This document shows, in pieces, positions 8,518 to 18,315 of a DNA stretch of 64,000 bases. Position numbers and translations under genes: made by a program. Origin of the DNA: Massilia varians (lineage in GTDB: Bacteria; Pseudomonadota; Gammaproteobacteria; Burkholderiales; Burkholderiaceae_D); NCBI RefSeq assembly GCF_027923905.1, contig NZ_AP026966.1:2357001-2421000 (forward strand), given 5' to 3'. The stretch's first letter is position 1. The number at the start of each line of letters is the position of its first letter. Below the pieces are notes generated by a model. That model did no database searches. It had not been told where the DNA came from and saw only the letters and a list, made by a program, of their open reading frames with translations.

Positions 8518-9743
8518 TGGGCATCGGGCAGCGCGAAGACCTCCTGCACGCCTTCGACCGGGTGCGCCGCCGCTCGCTCGAGATCGCCGCGCCCTTATCT
8601 AGCGAGGACTGCTGCGCGCAGTCGATGCCCGACGCCAGCCCCGTCAAGTGGCACCTGGCGCACACCACCTGGTTCTTCGAAACCTTCATCCTCGAAGCGC
8701 ACGAGCCCGGCTTCGCGCCCTTCCATCCGGCTTTCCGGGTGCTGTTCAACTCCTACTACAACGGCATCGGCGCCAAGCACCCGCGCCCCCGGCGCGGCCT
8801 GCTCACGCGGCCGACGCTGGACGAGGTGCGCGCCTACCGCGTCGATGTCGACGGCCGCATCGCCAGGCTGCTGGCAACAGGCGCCGGGCCTGAGGTCGCC
8901 GGGCTGCTGGAACTGGGCCTGCAGCACGAGCAGCAGCACCAGGAACTGATGCTCACCGACCTCAAGCACCTGCTGGCCCAGAACCCGCTATATCCCGCCT
9001 ATTCGCCGCAGGAGATGGAAGCCGGGATGGCGCCCGAACCGACCGCATGGATCGCGTACGACGGCGGCCTGGCCGAAATCGGCTACGGCGGCGGCGGCTT
9101 CTGCTTCGACAACGAACTGCCGCGCCACCGCACCTATGTCGCGCCCTTCGCGCTGGCCTCGCGCCTGGTCACCAACGGCGAATACCTGGAGTTCGTCCGG
9201 GCCGGCGGCTACCGCGATCCCTCCCTGTGGCTGGCCGAAGGCTGGGACCGGGTGTGCAGCGGCGAGATGACGCAGCCGCTGTACTGGATCGGCCGCGACG
9301 ACGGCGACTGGGACGAATTCACCCTGCACGGGGTGCAGGCGCTGGACCCGGCGCGCCCGGTCACCCACGTGTCGCTGTACGAGGCCGACGCCTATGCGCG
9401 CTGGCGGGGGGCGCGCCTGCCGACCGAGGCCGAGTGGGAATTCGCCGCGCGCCAGGCCTCGCTCAGCGGCGGCGCCCTGCACCCGGAAGCGGCCGAAGGC
9501 GACGGCCTGCTGCAGATGTTCGGGGCCTGCTGGCAGTGGACCAGCAGCAGCTACGCGCCTTATCCCGGCTATGCGCCGGCGGCCGGCGCCATCGGCGAAT
9601 ACAACGGCAAGTTCATGGTCAACCAGTACGTGCTGCGCGGCTCGTCCTGCGCCACGCCCGATGGCCATGCGCGGGCCAGCTACCGTAACTTCTTCCCGGC
9701 CGGGGCGCGCTGGCAGTTCACCGGGATCAGGCTGGCCCGATGA
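8517..9743 (+). CDS. egtB: EgtB/SenA-type iron-dependent sulfoxide/selenoxide-forming synthase
   Basis: Non-haem iron enzyme of 408 residues joining an N-terminal DinB-like domain to a C-terminal FGE-sulfatase-like domain. The DinB part has the iron histidine pattern HLAHTTW (H49) and HEQQHQEL (H137, H141). The C-terminal part ends ASYRNFFP and RWQFTGIRLA. EgtB couples hercynine to cysteine or gamma-glutamylcysteine with O2. The related SenA couples hercynine to a selenosugar. Adjacency to egtD favours EgtB; selD and a SenB-like gene nearby make a SenA role possible. I cannot separate the two by eye. ATG 8517 lies in the egtD stop. The symbol follows the egtD context. Confidence 0.88.
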   Translation: MGIGQREDLLHAFDRVRRRSLEIAAPLSSEDCCAQSMPDASPVKWHLAHTTWFFETFILEAHEPGFAPFHPAFRVLFNSYYNGIGAKHPRPRRGLLTRPTLDEVRAYRVDVDGRIARLLATGAGPEVAGLLELGLQHEQQHQELMLTDLKHLLAQNPLYPAYSPQEMEAGMAPEPTAWIAYDGGLAEIGYGGGGFCFDNELPRHRTYVAPFALASRLVTNGEYLEFVRAGGYRDPSLWLAEGWDRVCSGEMTQPLYWIGRDDGDWDEFTLHGVQALDPARPVTHVSLYEADAYARWRGARLPTEAEWEFAARQASLSGGALHPEAAEGDGLLQMFGACWQWTSSSYAPYPGYAPAAGAIGEYNGKFMVNQYVLRGSSCATPDGHARASYRNFFPAGARWQFTGIRLAR

Positions 9744-10675
9744 CGCGCCGCAGGAGCTGGCGCGAGCGCCTGCTGGACCAGCGCGCCAATGCCTGGATCC
9801 TGGCGCACCCGCTCAATTTCACCCTGCAGGTCATCCGGGGCTTCCGTGCCAACCAGGGCCTGCTGCTGGCCGGCGCGGTCGCCTATTACGCGCTGCTGTC
9901 GATCGTGCCCTTCCTGATGCTGGCGGTGGTGGCGCTGTCCCACTTCATCGAACAGGCCGAGCTGCTCGAGACCCTGCAGCGCTACCTGGGCATGCTGGTG
10001 CCGGGGCAGTCGCAGCCGATCGTGGACGAGGTGGCGCACTTCCTCGAGAACCGCGAGCTGATCACCTGGGTGCTGGGCGGCACCATGCTGTTCTTCAGTT
10101 CGCTCGCCTTCACGGTGCTGGAGAACGCGATGAGCGTGATCTTCATCCACCGGGTGACGGTGCGGCGCCGCCACTTCCTGGTGTCGGCCGTGCTGCCGTA
10201 CTGCTACATCCTGGCGTTGGGCGTCGGCGTCATGATCGTGACCCTGGTGGCCGGCGCGCTCGAGGTGCTGGGCAAGGAGAGCATCTGGCTGTTCGGCGTC
10301 CAGTGGTCGCTGGGCGGCGTCTCGGGCGCGCTGCTCTACCTGCTCGGGCTGTTCGGCGAAATCCTGGTGCTGACCTCGATCTACCTGGTGATGCCGGTCG
10401 GCCGTCTGTCGCTGTGGCATGCGCTGATCGGCGGCGTCAGCGCGGCGCTGCTGTGGGAAATCGCGCGACGGGTGCTGGTCTGGTATTTTTCGACCCTGTC
10501 GCAGGTGAATCTCGTGTACGGCTCGATGACGACGGCGATCGTGGTCATGTTCAGCCTCGAGATCGCGGCCACGCTGCTGCTGCTCGGCGCCCAGGTGATT
10601 GCCGAGTACGAGCGCGTCGGGCACGGCCTGGTCGACCGGCCGCCGGAACCGATGCAGACGGAGCCGCCGGCCTGA
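9740..10675 (+). CDS. YihY/BrkB-family inner membrane protein
   Basis: An integral membrane protein of 311 residues with about six hydrophobic segments and the family signature region GAVAYYALLSIVPFLML, followed by YGSMTTAIVVMFSLE near the C-terminus. The family was once annotated as ribonuclease BN; that activity was misassigned and its role is unknown. The start ATG overlaps the egtB stop (ATGA), so it is probably co-transcribed with egtD-egtB. Whether it exports or stores a product of that pathway is speculation; the family is widespread outside such loci. Confidence 0.88.
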   Translation: MTRRRSWRERLLDQRANAWILAHPLNFTLQVIRGFRANQGLLLAGAVAYYALLSIVPFLMLAVVALSHFIEQAELLETLQRYLGMLVPGQSQPIVDEVAHFLENRELITWVLGGTMLFFSSLAFTVLENAMSVIFIHRVTVRRRHFLVSAVLPYCYILALGVGVMIVTLVAGALEVLGKESIWLFGVQWSLGGVSGALLYLLGLFGEILVLTSIYLVMPVGRLSLWHALIGGVSAALLWEIARRVLVWYFSTLSQVNLVYGSMTTAIVVMFSLEIAATLLLLGAQVIAEYERVGHGLVDRPPEPMQTEPPA

Positions 10676-10804
10676 GCGCGACGATGCAGCGCGGGTGAGT
10701 TGCGCTTCGTCAATTTATTTATCTAGCGCAATGGCACAGTATGAATTTGTGTGATCGGCTTGGGTTTGCTCAAGCGTGCGCAAGTTCATTGAATCGGAGA
10801 TGCC

Positions 10805-10996
10805 ATGAGCCAAACAGTCGCTATCGTCCTTCCGCTGCCGGTCGTGCTTGCGCTGGTGGTGCTGCTGCTCGTCGTACTGGTGTTGAGCGCGGTCGCGCTG
10901 TCGCTGAGCGCACCGATGCCGCTCCGGTTTCCAGCGGCAGGCCATGCCGAGGGCGAAGGCGGCGCCATCGGCATGGAGGAGGGCGGCGGCTTGTAA
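10805..10996 (+). CDS. Possible small single-pass membrane protein
   Basis: A 63-residue frame that starts with ATG after GGAG at 10797-10800, a good ribosome site. Residues 5-36 are a long hydrophobic stretch (Val/Leu/Ala), followed by a Pro/Gly/Glu-rich tail ending EGGGL. It lies between yihY (same strand) and the selD end (convergent). I recognise no family. It could be a real small membrane protein or a chance frame in GC-rich DNA; the ribosome site and hydrophobic start favour a gene, weakly. Confidence 0.4.
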   Translation: MSQTVAIVLPLPVVLALVVLLLVVLVLSAVALSLSAPMPLRFPAAGHAEGEGGAIGMEEGGGL

Positions 10997-11013
10997 GGGC
11001 GCGTCGTCCTGGC

Positions 11014-12069
11014 TCAGGCGACGCTGACGCGCGGATCGCCTTCGCCCATGCGGCCGACCACGGCCGCGTCATTGAAACCTTCACGGGCGAACAGCGCCAG
11101 CACCTCGTCGACGCTGGCCGGATCGCAGGACACCAGCAGGCCGCCCGAGGTCTGCGGGTCGGTCAGCAGCGCGCGCTGGGCCGGCGTGACGGCGGACCCG
11201 AGTTCCACGTCCTTGCCGTAGGCATCCCAGTTGCGGCTCGATGCCCCGGTGAAGAAACCGTCTTGCGCCAGTTGCAGCACGCCGGGCAGCAGCGGCACCT
11301 TGTCCATCTCCAGCGTGGCCGACAATTTCGCGCCGCGCGCCAGTTCCAGCAGGTGGCCCAGCAGGCCGAAGCCGGTGACGTCGGTCATGGCGTGCACGCC
11401 CGGCATCTCGGCCAGCAGGCGGCCAGGCTTGTTCAGCTTGGTGGTGTTGGCGATCATGGCCGCGTAGCCGTCGGCGCCCAGCGCATCCTTCTTCAGCGCG
11501 GCGGACAGCACGCCGACGCCGAGCGGCTTGCCGAGCACCAGCACGTCGCCGGCTCTGGCATCGGCATTGCGCTTGACCTTCGAGGGATGCACCAGCCCCA
11601 TCACCACCAGGCCGTAGATCGGCTCCACCGAGTCGATGGTATGGCCGCCGGCGATCGGGATGCCGGCCTCGGCGCAGATGGACTCACCGCCGCGGATGAT
11701 CTGGCCGATGGTCTCGAGCGGCAGCTTGTTGACCGGCATGCCGACCAGGGCCAGGGCCATGATCGGGGTGCCGCCCATCGCGTACACGTCCGAGATCGCA
11801 TTGGTCGCGGCGATGCGGCCGAAGTCGAAAGGATCGTCGACGATCGGCATGAAGAAGTCGGTGGTGGCGATCAGGGCCTGCTCGTCGTTGAGCTTGTAGA
11901 CGGCGGCGTCGTCGGCCGTCTCGATGCCGACCATCAGCTCTTTCGGGACCGGGAAACCGGCCGACTTGCTCAGGATCTCGGACAGAACGCCCGGCGCGAT
12001 CTTGCAGCCGCAGCCGCCGCCGTGCGAGAACGAAGTCAGTTTGATGGGTTGGTCAGTCGTCGTGCTCAT
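11014..12069 (-). CDS. selD: Selenide, water dikinase (selenophosphate synthase; SenC-like role possible)
   Basis: Makes selenophosphate from selenide and ATP. 351 residues, close to E. coli SelD. The catalytic region HGGGCGCKIAP gives C20, C22 and K23, equivalent to E. coli C17, C19 and K20, and all Cys codons are ordinary TGC rather than TGA. ATDFFMPIVDDPFDFG, ATNAISDVYAMGG and TDVTGFGLLGH match the family. It follows the SenB-like gene with 1 nt between stop and start, so the pair is an operon. No selA, selB, selC or mnmH is in the window, so its main use here may be selenoneine-type synthesis, where the homologue is called SenC. Confidence 0.95.
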   Translation of the reverse strand: MSTTTDQPIKLTSFSHGGGCGCKIAPGVLSEILSKSAGFPVPKELMVGIETADDAAVYKLNDEQALIATTDFFMPIVDDPFDFGRIAATNAISDVYAMGGTPIMALALVGMPVNKLPLETIGQIIRGGESICAEAGIPIAGGHTIDSVEPIYGLVVMGLVHPSKVKRNADARAGDVLVLGKPLGVGVLSAALKKDALGADGYAAMIANTTKLNKPGRLLAEMPGVHAMTDVTGFGLLGHLLELARGAKLSATLEMDKVPLLPGVLQLAQDGFFTGASSRNWDAYGKDVELGSAVTPAQRALLTDPQTSGGLLVSCDPASVDEVLALFAREGFNDAAVVGRMGEGDPRVSVA

Positions 12070-12070
12070 C

Positions 12071-13066
12071 CTAGTCTTTCATGTTGGTGGTCGCGCCGGG
12101 CGCTTGAAGGAGCAGATTATCCACCAAGTCGCGCACGGCCGCTTGCTCGGCGCCGGGCGCGAACAGGGCGGCGCGCGCCGCGCACTGGCGCCGCAGCAGG
12201 ACGTCGAAGCCGGGCTCGCCGATGATCCGGTCGATGAGCCGCGCCAGCGCGCCCGCATCGCCCGGCGCGAAGTAGCCTGCGTAGTCCTCGCCCAGCATGC
12301 CGCGGTTGCCGTTGATATCGGAGGCCAGCACCGGCACGCCGCAGCTCACGGCTTCGATGATCACGTTGGCGCCGCCTTCCATGCGTGATGCGATGACCAT
12401 CGCGCGGCAGCGCTTCAGGCGCTGGCGCGCGGCCGCATGGGGCAGGGCGCCGAGCCAGCGGTAGCGCGGATTGGCCGCCTGCGCTTCCAGGGCGGCCTGG
12501 CCCAGCCCGGGGTCGAGCGCGCCGCCGATGTGGAGCAGGCGCGCGGCCGCGTGCGTGACCATGCCGGCGGCCCGGATGAAGGTCAGCGGGTCTTTCTCTT
12601 CACGCAGGTGGCCGACCATGCAGATGTCGTGGTAGCGCGGCGTAGTGCCAGGGCGGTATGGGCGCAGGGCGGCGGCGGACTGGTAAATGACGTGCGCTTT
12701 CGCATGCAAGTGCCCGGGCAGCAGCGCCAGGCCGGCCGGCTGCAGCAGCACCAGGGCATGGGCGCGTTCGAGCGAGGCGCGGGCGGCGGGGGCGACGCCG
12801 ATGTCGCGGTAGAGGTCGGTCCCGGTCAGGACCAGCACCGACGGCCGCTCTGGATGGGCCTCGGCAAAGGCGGCCAGCGCGGCGGCCGAGCGGCGCGCGT
12901 GCAGGGCTACCAGCAGGTCCGGCGCCGGGTCGTGCGCTGACCAGCCGCCGGCGATGCGCACCGCGTGCTGGCCGCGCAGGAAGCGCGCCCAGCGGCTGGC
13001 GGTCTGCCAGTTGCCGTTGTTCTCGCGGGCGGTCGCTGGGCTGACGATCAGGATGCGCTTGCGCAC
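12071..13066 (-). CDS. senB: SenB-like glycosyltransferase (putative selenosugar synthase)
   Basis: A 331-residue GT-B type glycosyltransferase. N-terminal RKRILIVSPATARENNGN, LLVALHARRSA, LTGTDLYRDIG and DICMVGHLREEKDP are motifs I recall from the selD-linked glycosyltransferase family now linked to SenB. The C-terminal donor site is ASRMEGGANVIIEAVSCGVP. SenB joins selenophosphate and a UDP-sugar to give a selenosugar that SenA couples to hercynine. The start is GTG at 13066. The stop is 1 nt before the selD ATG. A palindromic repeat lies 49 nt upstream of the start. The fold is certain; the selenosugar role rests on motif memory and adjacency to selD. Confidence 0.82.
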   Translation of the reverse strand: MRKRILIVSPATARENNGNWQTASRWARFLRGQHAVRIAGGWSAHDPAPDLLVALHARRSAAALAAFAEAHPERPSVLVLTGTDLYRDIGVAPAARASLERAHALVLLQPAGLALLPGHLHAKAHVIYQSAAALRPYRPGTTPRYHDICMVGHLREEKDPLTFIRAAGMVTHAAARLLHIGGALDPGLGQAALEAQAANPRYRWLGALPHAAARQRLKRCRAMVIASRMEGGANVIIEAVSCGVPVLASDINGNRGMLGEDYAGYFAPGDAGALARLIDRIIGEPGFDVLLRRQCAARAALFAPGAEQAAVRDLVDNLLLQAPGATTNMKD

Positions 13067-13114
13067 TGCCGGGTTCTCCAGGAAATAGGAGCGCGATTAT
13101 ACGATGCCACACCC

Positions 13115-13213
13115 GGGGTCAGGTCTGACATTCAGACACGAACTCGGCCATTGCGTACGCATTGTCTTGCTCATGTATTGTTCAGCCCGTGTCCAAATGT
13201 CAGACCTGACCCC
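13115..13213. repeat. REPIN-like inverted pair of palindromic repeats
   Basis: Two 26-nt arms, 13115-13140 and 13188-13213, are reverse complements with 24 of 26 positions matching (hand count). The arms contain GTCAGGTCTGACATT, itself partly palindromic, a motif I associate with REP elements mobilised by RAYT (TnpA-REP) transposases. The 47-nt centre carries the palindrome TGCGTACGCA (13152-13161). It lies between the senB start and the helicase terminator, so it sits in the likely promoter region of senB-selD. No RAYT gene is in the window. Confidence 0.7.
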
Positions 13214-13217
13214 CATG

Positions 13218-13247
13218 AAAAATGGCTGCCCGAAGGCAGCCATTTTT
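13218..13247 (-). terminator. Rho-independent terminator of the helicase gene
   Basis: A perfect 13-bp stem, AAAAATGGCTGCC (13218-13230) with its complement (13235-13247), closing a 4-nt loop that reads TTCG on the minus strand. The A/T ends supply U tracts in both directions. It lies 16 nt beyond the helicase stop and can also block read-through towards senB. Confidence 0.85.
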
Positions 13248-13263
13248 ATAAGGCATTTAGCGA

Positions 13264-14955
<1,692 letters not shown>

Positions 14956-15347
14956 GTGTACTTTTACTTTCGGAATTAAATCATGATCGCGCGTGTCAAG
15001 ATGACGAGCGCAAAATAGCAACGCGAACCAACACTACGAAATGACTCAGAAATGAAAGAAATTTCGGCACAAAAGCTTTGCGCCGGGACGGTGTCTGGAT
15101 GCTGACACGCAGGGCGGGAGGGCTTTTAAGAAGGGCGATCGTTTGTCGCCAAGGCTTGCGATGCTGCTTGTTGTACTGCTGTGTTCATCGCTGCGGTCCT
15201 GTGTGTTCGGACTTGTTATTGCAGCGCACAAACGACATCATACATCAGATCGGAAAATTCTGCACGCGACGATGCACCCCGATGGCCCTACCGGGAGACG
15301 CTTAAGGCCGGTTTAAGCACCGGCCTTGCGATAGATCAATGCCTTGG
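14956..15347. other. Intergenic region between mltD-like gene and helicase
   Basis: 392 nt with no convincing gene. It must hold the helicase promoter and leader (TTGACA on the minus strand at 14994-14999 without a good -10). The 8-bp hairpin AAGGCCGG/CCGGCCTT at 15304-15327 is just after the transglycosylase stop and may end its transcript, though it has no U run. A small plus-strand frame (15078-15305) has no ribosome site and unusual composition and was not accepted. Confidence 0.5.
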
Positions 15348-16688
15348 TCAGCGCTGCTTGCGCTTGGACGAGGAGTTGCGTGCGATGCGCTTGTTCGACG
15401 AGGTGCTTGCCTTGACCTTGTAGCGCGAGCTGCTGGCCTTCACGCGCGGGCTGCGCTCAGCTTCGAACGCCACCACCGCGTTCTCGATGATGTTCTCGGC
15501 GATGTCGCCGGCCTGCGAGGCCGAGGCCTTCGGCACCAGAATGGTCGAGCCGGCCTTGATGGTCGACTTGGCCGGGATGTTGTTGGCTTGGCGGATGACT
15601 TCCGGGGTGGTGCCGAACTTCGATGCCAGCGCGGTGATGCTGGTGCGGGCGCTGGTGATCTTGTGGGTGGTCCAGGTCGACAGCTCGCGGCCCCACTGGG
15701 CCAGGTTCAGGTGGAACTTCTCGGCGTTTTCCTTCGGCAGCAGGATCTTGGTCTTCTCGCCGCCGGTGATGACCGGCTTCTTGAACTGCGGATTGAGCGC
15801 GCGGAACTCGTCGAGCGACATCTCGGCCAGCTGGGCGGCGACGGCGACGTCGATGTCGCTGGTCTTGTCGATGGCGGTGAAATAGGGCTGGTTGTCGATC
15901 GCCGGCAGCGCCACGTTGTACTGCGCCGGATTGGCGACGATGTTCTTGACCGCCTGCAGCTTGGGTAAGTAGTTACGGGTTTCGGCCGGCATCAGCTCGG
16001 CCAGGCTTTCGAAATCGGTGCCCTTGCCGAGCGCCTGGTTCTTCTTGATGATGCGCTGGATGTTGCCTTCGCCCCAGTTGTAGGCCGCCAGGGCCAGCTG
16101 CCAGTCGCCGAACATGGTGTACAGGCGCTGCAGGTAGGTCAGGGCCGCGTCGGTCGAGGCCAGCACGCCGCGGCGCTCGTCCTTGAACATGTTCTGCTTC
16201 AGGTTGAAGTCCTTGCCGGTGCCCGGCACGAACTGCCACAAGCCGGCCGCGTCGGCGGTGGACAGGGCTTGCGGGTTGAAGGCCGATTCGATGACCGGCA
16301 GCAGGGCCAGTTCGGTCGGCATCCCGCGCTTTTCCAGTTCCTGGACGATGTGGAACAGGTAGGGCGAGGCGCGCCCGGAGATGCGCTTGAGGCTGTCCGG
16401 ACGGGCGCTGTAGGCCTGAGTGTGGCGTGCCACCAGGCTGTTGTCGACGTCGGGGATGGCATAGCCGCTGCGGATGCGGCCCCAGACGTCGGTTTCCTTG
16501 TAGTCGTCGACCTTCAGCAGGCCCGGCGCCAGGGGCGCGGCAGGGCGGGCATTCAGTGCGTTCGCAGCCGGATTCGACACGGCTACGGGGGCGTTGTCCA
16601 TCGCATGGGCGAATGGGGAACTGAGCGGGGAGGTGGCCAGCAGTGCCAGCGCGGCAGTCGCTACGGTCTTGCGGATCATGTCGTGCAT
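15348..16688 (-). CDS. Membrane-bound lytic murein transglycosylase, MltD-like
   Basis: Cleaves peptidoglycan glycan strands in the periplasm. 446 residues: signal peptide (1 to about 29), then an SLT domain (about 110-240) with the catalytic ALLPVIESAFNP (the Glu of PVIES) and LAAYNWGEGNI. A LysM-like peptidoglycan-binding segment follows (about 345-390, ITALASKFGTTPEVIRQANN), then a Ser/Lys-rich basic tail. No lipobox is visible, unlike classical MltD. The ATG at 16688 and the one at 16679 are both possible. A sigma70-type promoter is at 16736-16765. Confidence 0.9.
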   Translation of the reverse strand: MHDMIRKTVATAALALLATSPLSSPFAHAMDNAPVAVSNPAANALNARPAAPLAPGLLKVDDYKETDVWGRIRSGYAIPDVDNSLVARHTQAYSARPDSLKRISGRASPYLFHIVQELEKRGMPTELALLPVIESAFNPQALSTADAAGLWQFVPGTGKDFNLKQNMFKDERRGVLASTDAALTYLQRLYTMFGDWQLALAAYNWGEGNIQRIIKKNQALGKGTDFESLAELMPAETRNYLPKLQAVKNIVANPAQYNVALPAIDNQPYFTAIDKTSDIDVAVAAQLAEMSLDEFRALNPQFKKPVITGGEKTKILLPKENAEKFHLNLAQWGRELSTWTTHKITSARTSITALASKFGTTPEVIRQANNIPAKSTIKAGSTILVPKASASQAGDIAENIIENAVVAFEAERSPRVKASSSRYKVKASTSSNKRIARNSSSKRKQR

Positions 16689-16735
16689 CGCTTTCCAATG
16701 TTGCGTCCGGGAACGGACGTACTGGTCAATGGGGC

Positions 16736-16765
16736 AGTGTACGTAGTCATGCTCGGGTCAGTCAA
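16736..16765 (-). promoter_or_regulatory. Likely sigma70 promoter of the mltD-like gene
   Basis: On the minus strand, TTGACT (16765-16760) and TACACT (16741-16736) are separated by 18 nt. The start codon is about 48 nt downstream. Both boxes are one or two bases from consensus. This is prediction from sequence only. Confidence 0.5.
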
Positions 16766-17004
16766 GGCATGGGCTCGCTTCGTTACAAAATAATTTCCAG
16801 AGTTCATTTGCATGAATTGACATCATGAAAACGGAAATTGTCGTAAGATGCGCGCCAGATCGGAGCAGGAGGGTGCCGATTCCAGAACCGGTCCTGCCTC
16901 ATCCGGGATGCCTCTAGCCTAGCCGCCGGGAGGTGTCAATCTATGAGGGGACGCAAAGTGTGCGTACAATCCGGCTTCTGCCACCGTCTTATTATTTGTC
17001 ATCC
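16766..17004. other. Divergent intergenic region
   Basis: The rest of the 316-nt gap between the transglycosylase and the DUF1415 gene. TACAAT at 16965-16970 may be a -10 for the DUF1415 gene, without a clear -35. A long frame reaching back to 16933 was rejected as the DUF1415 start because homology begins at 17005. Nothing else is recognised. Confidence 0.4.
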
Positions 17005-17574
17005 ATGCGTACCGCAAATCCGAATGCCGACGACGACGCGATCGTCGCCGCCACCCGCCGCTGGCTGGAACGGGCCGTCATCGGCCTGAACCTGTGCCCC
17101 TTCGCCAAGTCCGTCTATGTGAAGGAGCAGGTGCGCTATGTCGTCTCGAGCGCGACCACCCCCGAGGCGCTGCTGGAGCAGCTCATGGACGAGCTGCAGC
17201 ACTTGTCCGACACCCCGGCCGAGGAGGTCGACACGACGCTGCTGATCCATCCCTTCGTGCTGAACGACTTCGAGGACTACAACGAATTCCTGGACGTGGC
17301 CGATGCCGCGGTCGAGGACATGCAGCTCGACGGCGAGCTGCAGGTGGCCAGCTTCCACCCGGACTACCAGTTCGCGGACACCGACCCGAACGACATCGCG
17401 AACTACACCAACCGGGCGCCGTACCCGATCCTGCACCTGCTGCGCGAGGACAGCATCGACCGCGCGGTCGAGGCCTTCCCGGAGGCTTCCGAAATCTTCG
17501 AGAAGAATATCGATACCATGGAACAGCTCGGCCACGAAGGCTGGGACAAGCTCGATGTCGGACCGGCACGCTGA
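17005..17574 (+). CDS. DUF1415 family protein
   Basis: A 189-residue cytoplasmic protein of a conserved proteobacterial family without known function. The conserved GLNLCPFAKSVY near the N-terminus and the ASFHPDYQFAD and NRAPYPILHLLRE segments identify it. A Cys in the CPFA motif might be functional, but that is inference. The start at 17005 (MRTANPN) fits the family length. The next small gene starts inside its 3' end, so they are translated together. Confidence 0.88.
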   Translation: MRTANPNADDDAIVAATRRWLERAVIGLNLCPFAKSVYVKEQVRYVVSSATTPEALLEQLMDELQHLSDTPAEEVDTTLLIHPFVLNDFEDYNEFLDVADAAVEDMQLDGELQVASFHPDYQFADTDPNDIANYTNRAPYPILHLLREDSIDRAVEAFPEASEIFEKNIDTMEQLGHEGWDKLDVGPAR

Positions 17575-17794
17575 TCCGGCCGGCGCCCCGGCGGCCGGCG
17601 TCCCGGCGGCTGACGCTCCGGCGCGGCCGGACACGCCCTGCGTGGCGGTGTGCTCGACCACCTTCGACGAAGTCTGCCGCGGCTGCGGCCGTACCTACAT
17701 CGAGGTGGCGCACTGGGTGTCGATGAGCGCCGAGGAGAAGGAGCGGGTGTGGGTGCGCATCCTGGCGCAGGGCTACCCGCGCCGGAACACCTGA
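17555..17794 (+). CDS. DUF1289 family protein (small Cys-rich)
   Basis: A 79-residue protein with the DUF1289 core CVAVCSTTFDEVCRGCGRT, four Cys that suggest a metal or Fe-S site, then the conserved EVAHWVSMSAEEKERVW. It overlaps the 3' end of the DUF1415 gene by 20 nt in another frame. Residues 5-30 are an Ala/Pro-rich lead. The start at ATG 17555 is the only ATG before the domain. Function unknown. Confidence 0.85.
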   Translation: MSDRHADPAGAPAAGVPAADAPARPDTPCVAVCSTTFDEVCRGCGRTYIEVAHWVSMSAEEKERVWVRILAQGYPRRNT

Positions 17795-17805
17795 ACTCCC
17801 TCTCT

Positions 17806-18315
17806 CTATGAGAGGCCCAGGAAGTCGCGCTTGCCGATCGGCACTCCGTTGTGGCGCAGGATCGCGTAGGCGGTGGTCACGTGGAAGAAGAAGTTCGGCA
17901 GCACGAAGCCGGTGAGGTAGTCGTCGCCGCGCTCGAAGTGGCGGGCGCGCTCGCCGGCGCCGTGGGTGATGGCGCGTTCGCCGGCCGCCTCGAACGCCTC
18001 GTGCGGCAGCGACTCGATGTAGCCCAGGGTCTTGGTGATGCGCTGCTGCAGTTCGGCGAAAGTCTGCTCGGTGTCGTCGTAGCGCGGCACGTCCCTTCCT
18101 GCCAGGCGCGCGCTCGCGCCCTTGGCGAAATCGGTCGCGATCAGGACCTGGCCCACCAGCGGGAACATGTCCGGGAACAGGCGCGCCTGCAGCAGGGCCG
18201 CCGGCTCGATCTTGTGCTGCTGGGCGTGGGCCTCGGCCTTCTCCAGCACGCCGCCGAGGGCGCGCAGCATCTTCTGGAATACGGGGACCGAAGCAGAATA
18301 CATGGACAGGCTCAT
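17806..18315 (-). CDS. DUF1993 family protein (DinB-like fold)
   Basis: A 169-residue protein; MYSASVPVFQKMLRAL, FPLVGQVLIATDFAKG and GDDYLTGFVLPNFFFHVTTA match DUF1993, a four-helix DinB-like family with no established activity. It converges on the DUF1289 gene with 11 nt between them. The start is ATG 18315, with a long AT-rich leader upstream. No regulatory site was recognised. Confidence 0.87.
   Translation of the reverse strand: MSLSMYSASVPVFQKMLRALGGVLEKAEAHAQQHKIEPAALLQARLFPDMFPLVGQVLIATDFAKGASARLAGRDVPRYDDTEQTFAELQQRITKTLGYIESLPHEAFEAAGERAITHGAGERARHFERGDDYLTGFVLPNFFFHVTTAYAILRHNGVPIGKRDFLGLS

Noticed and set aside
11014..12069. Selenocysteine codon in selD
   Set aside because: The catalytic positions are ordinary TGC codons and there is no in-frame TGA.
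10741..12225. 494-residue plus-strand frame opposite selD and senB
   Set aside because: Antisense shadow of selD, typical of GC-rich DNA; composition (Arg/Gln/His/Gly) and no domain.
13218..13247. CRISPR-like repeat
   Set aside because: A single hairpin with U tracts at both sides; no array. No CRISPR array was seen anywhere in the window.
15078..15305. 75-residue frame upstream of the helicase
   Set aside because: No ribosome site and no recognisable protein features.
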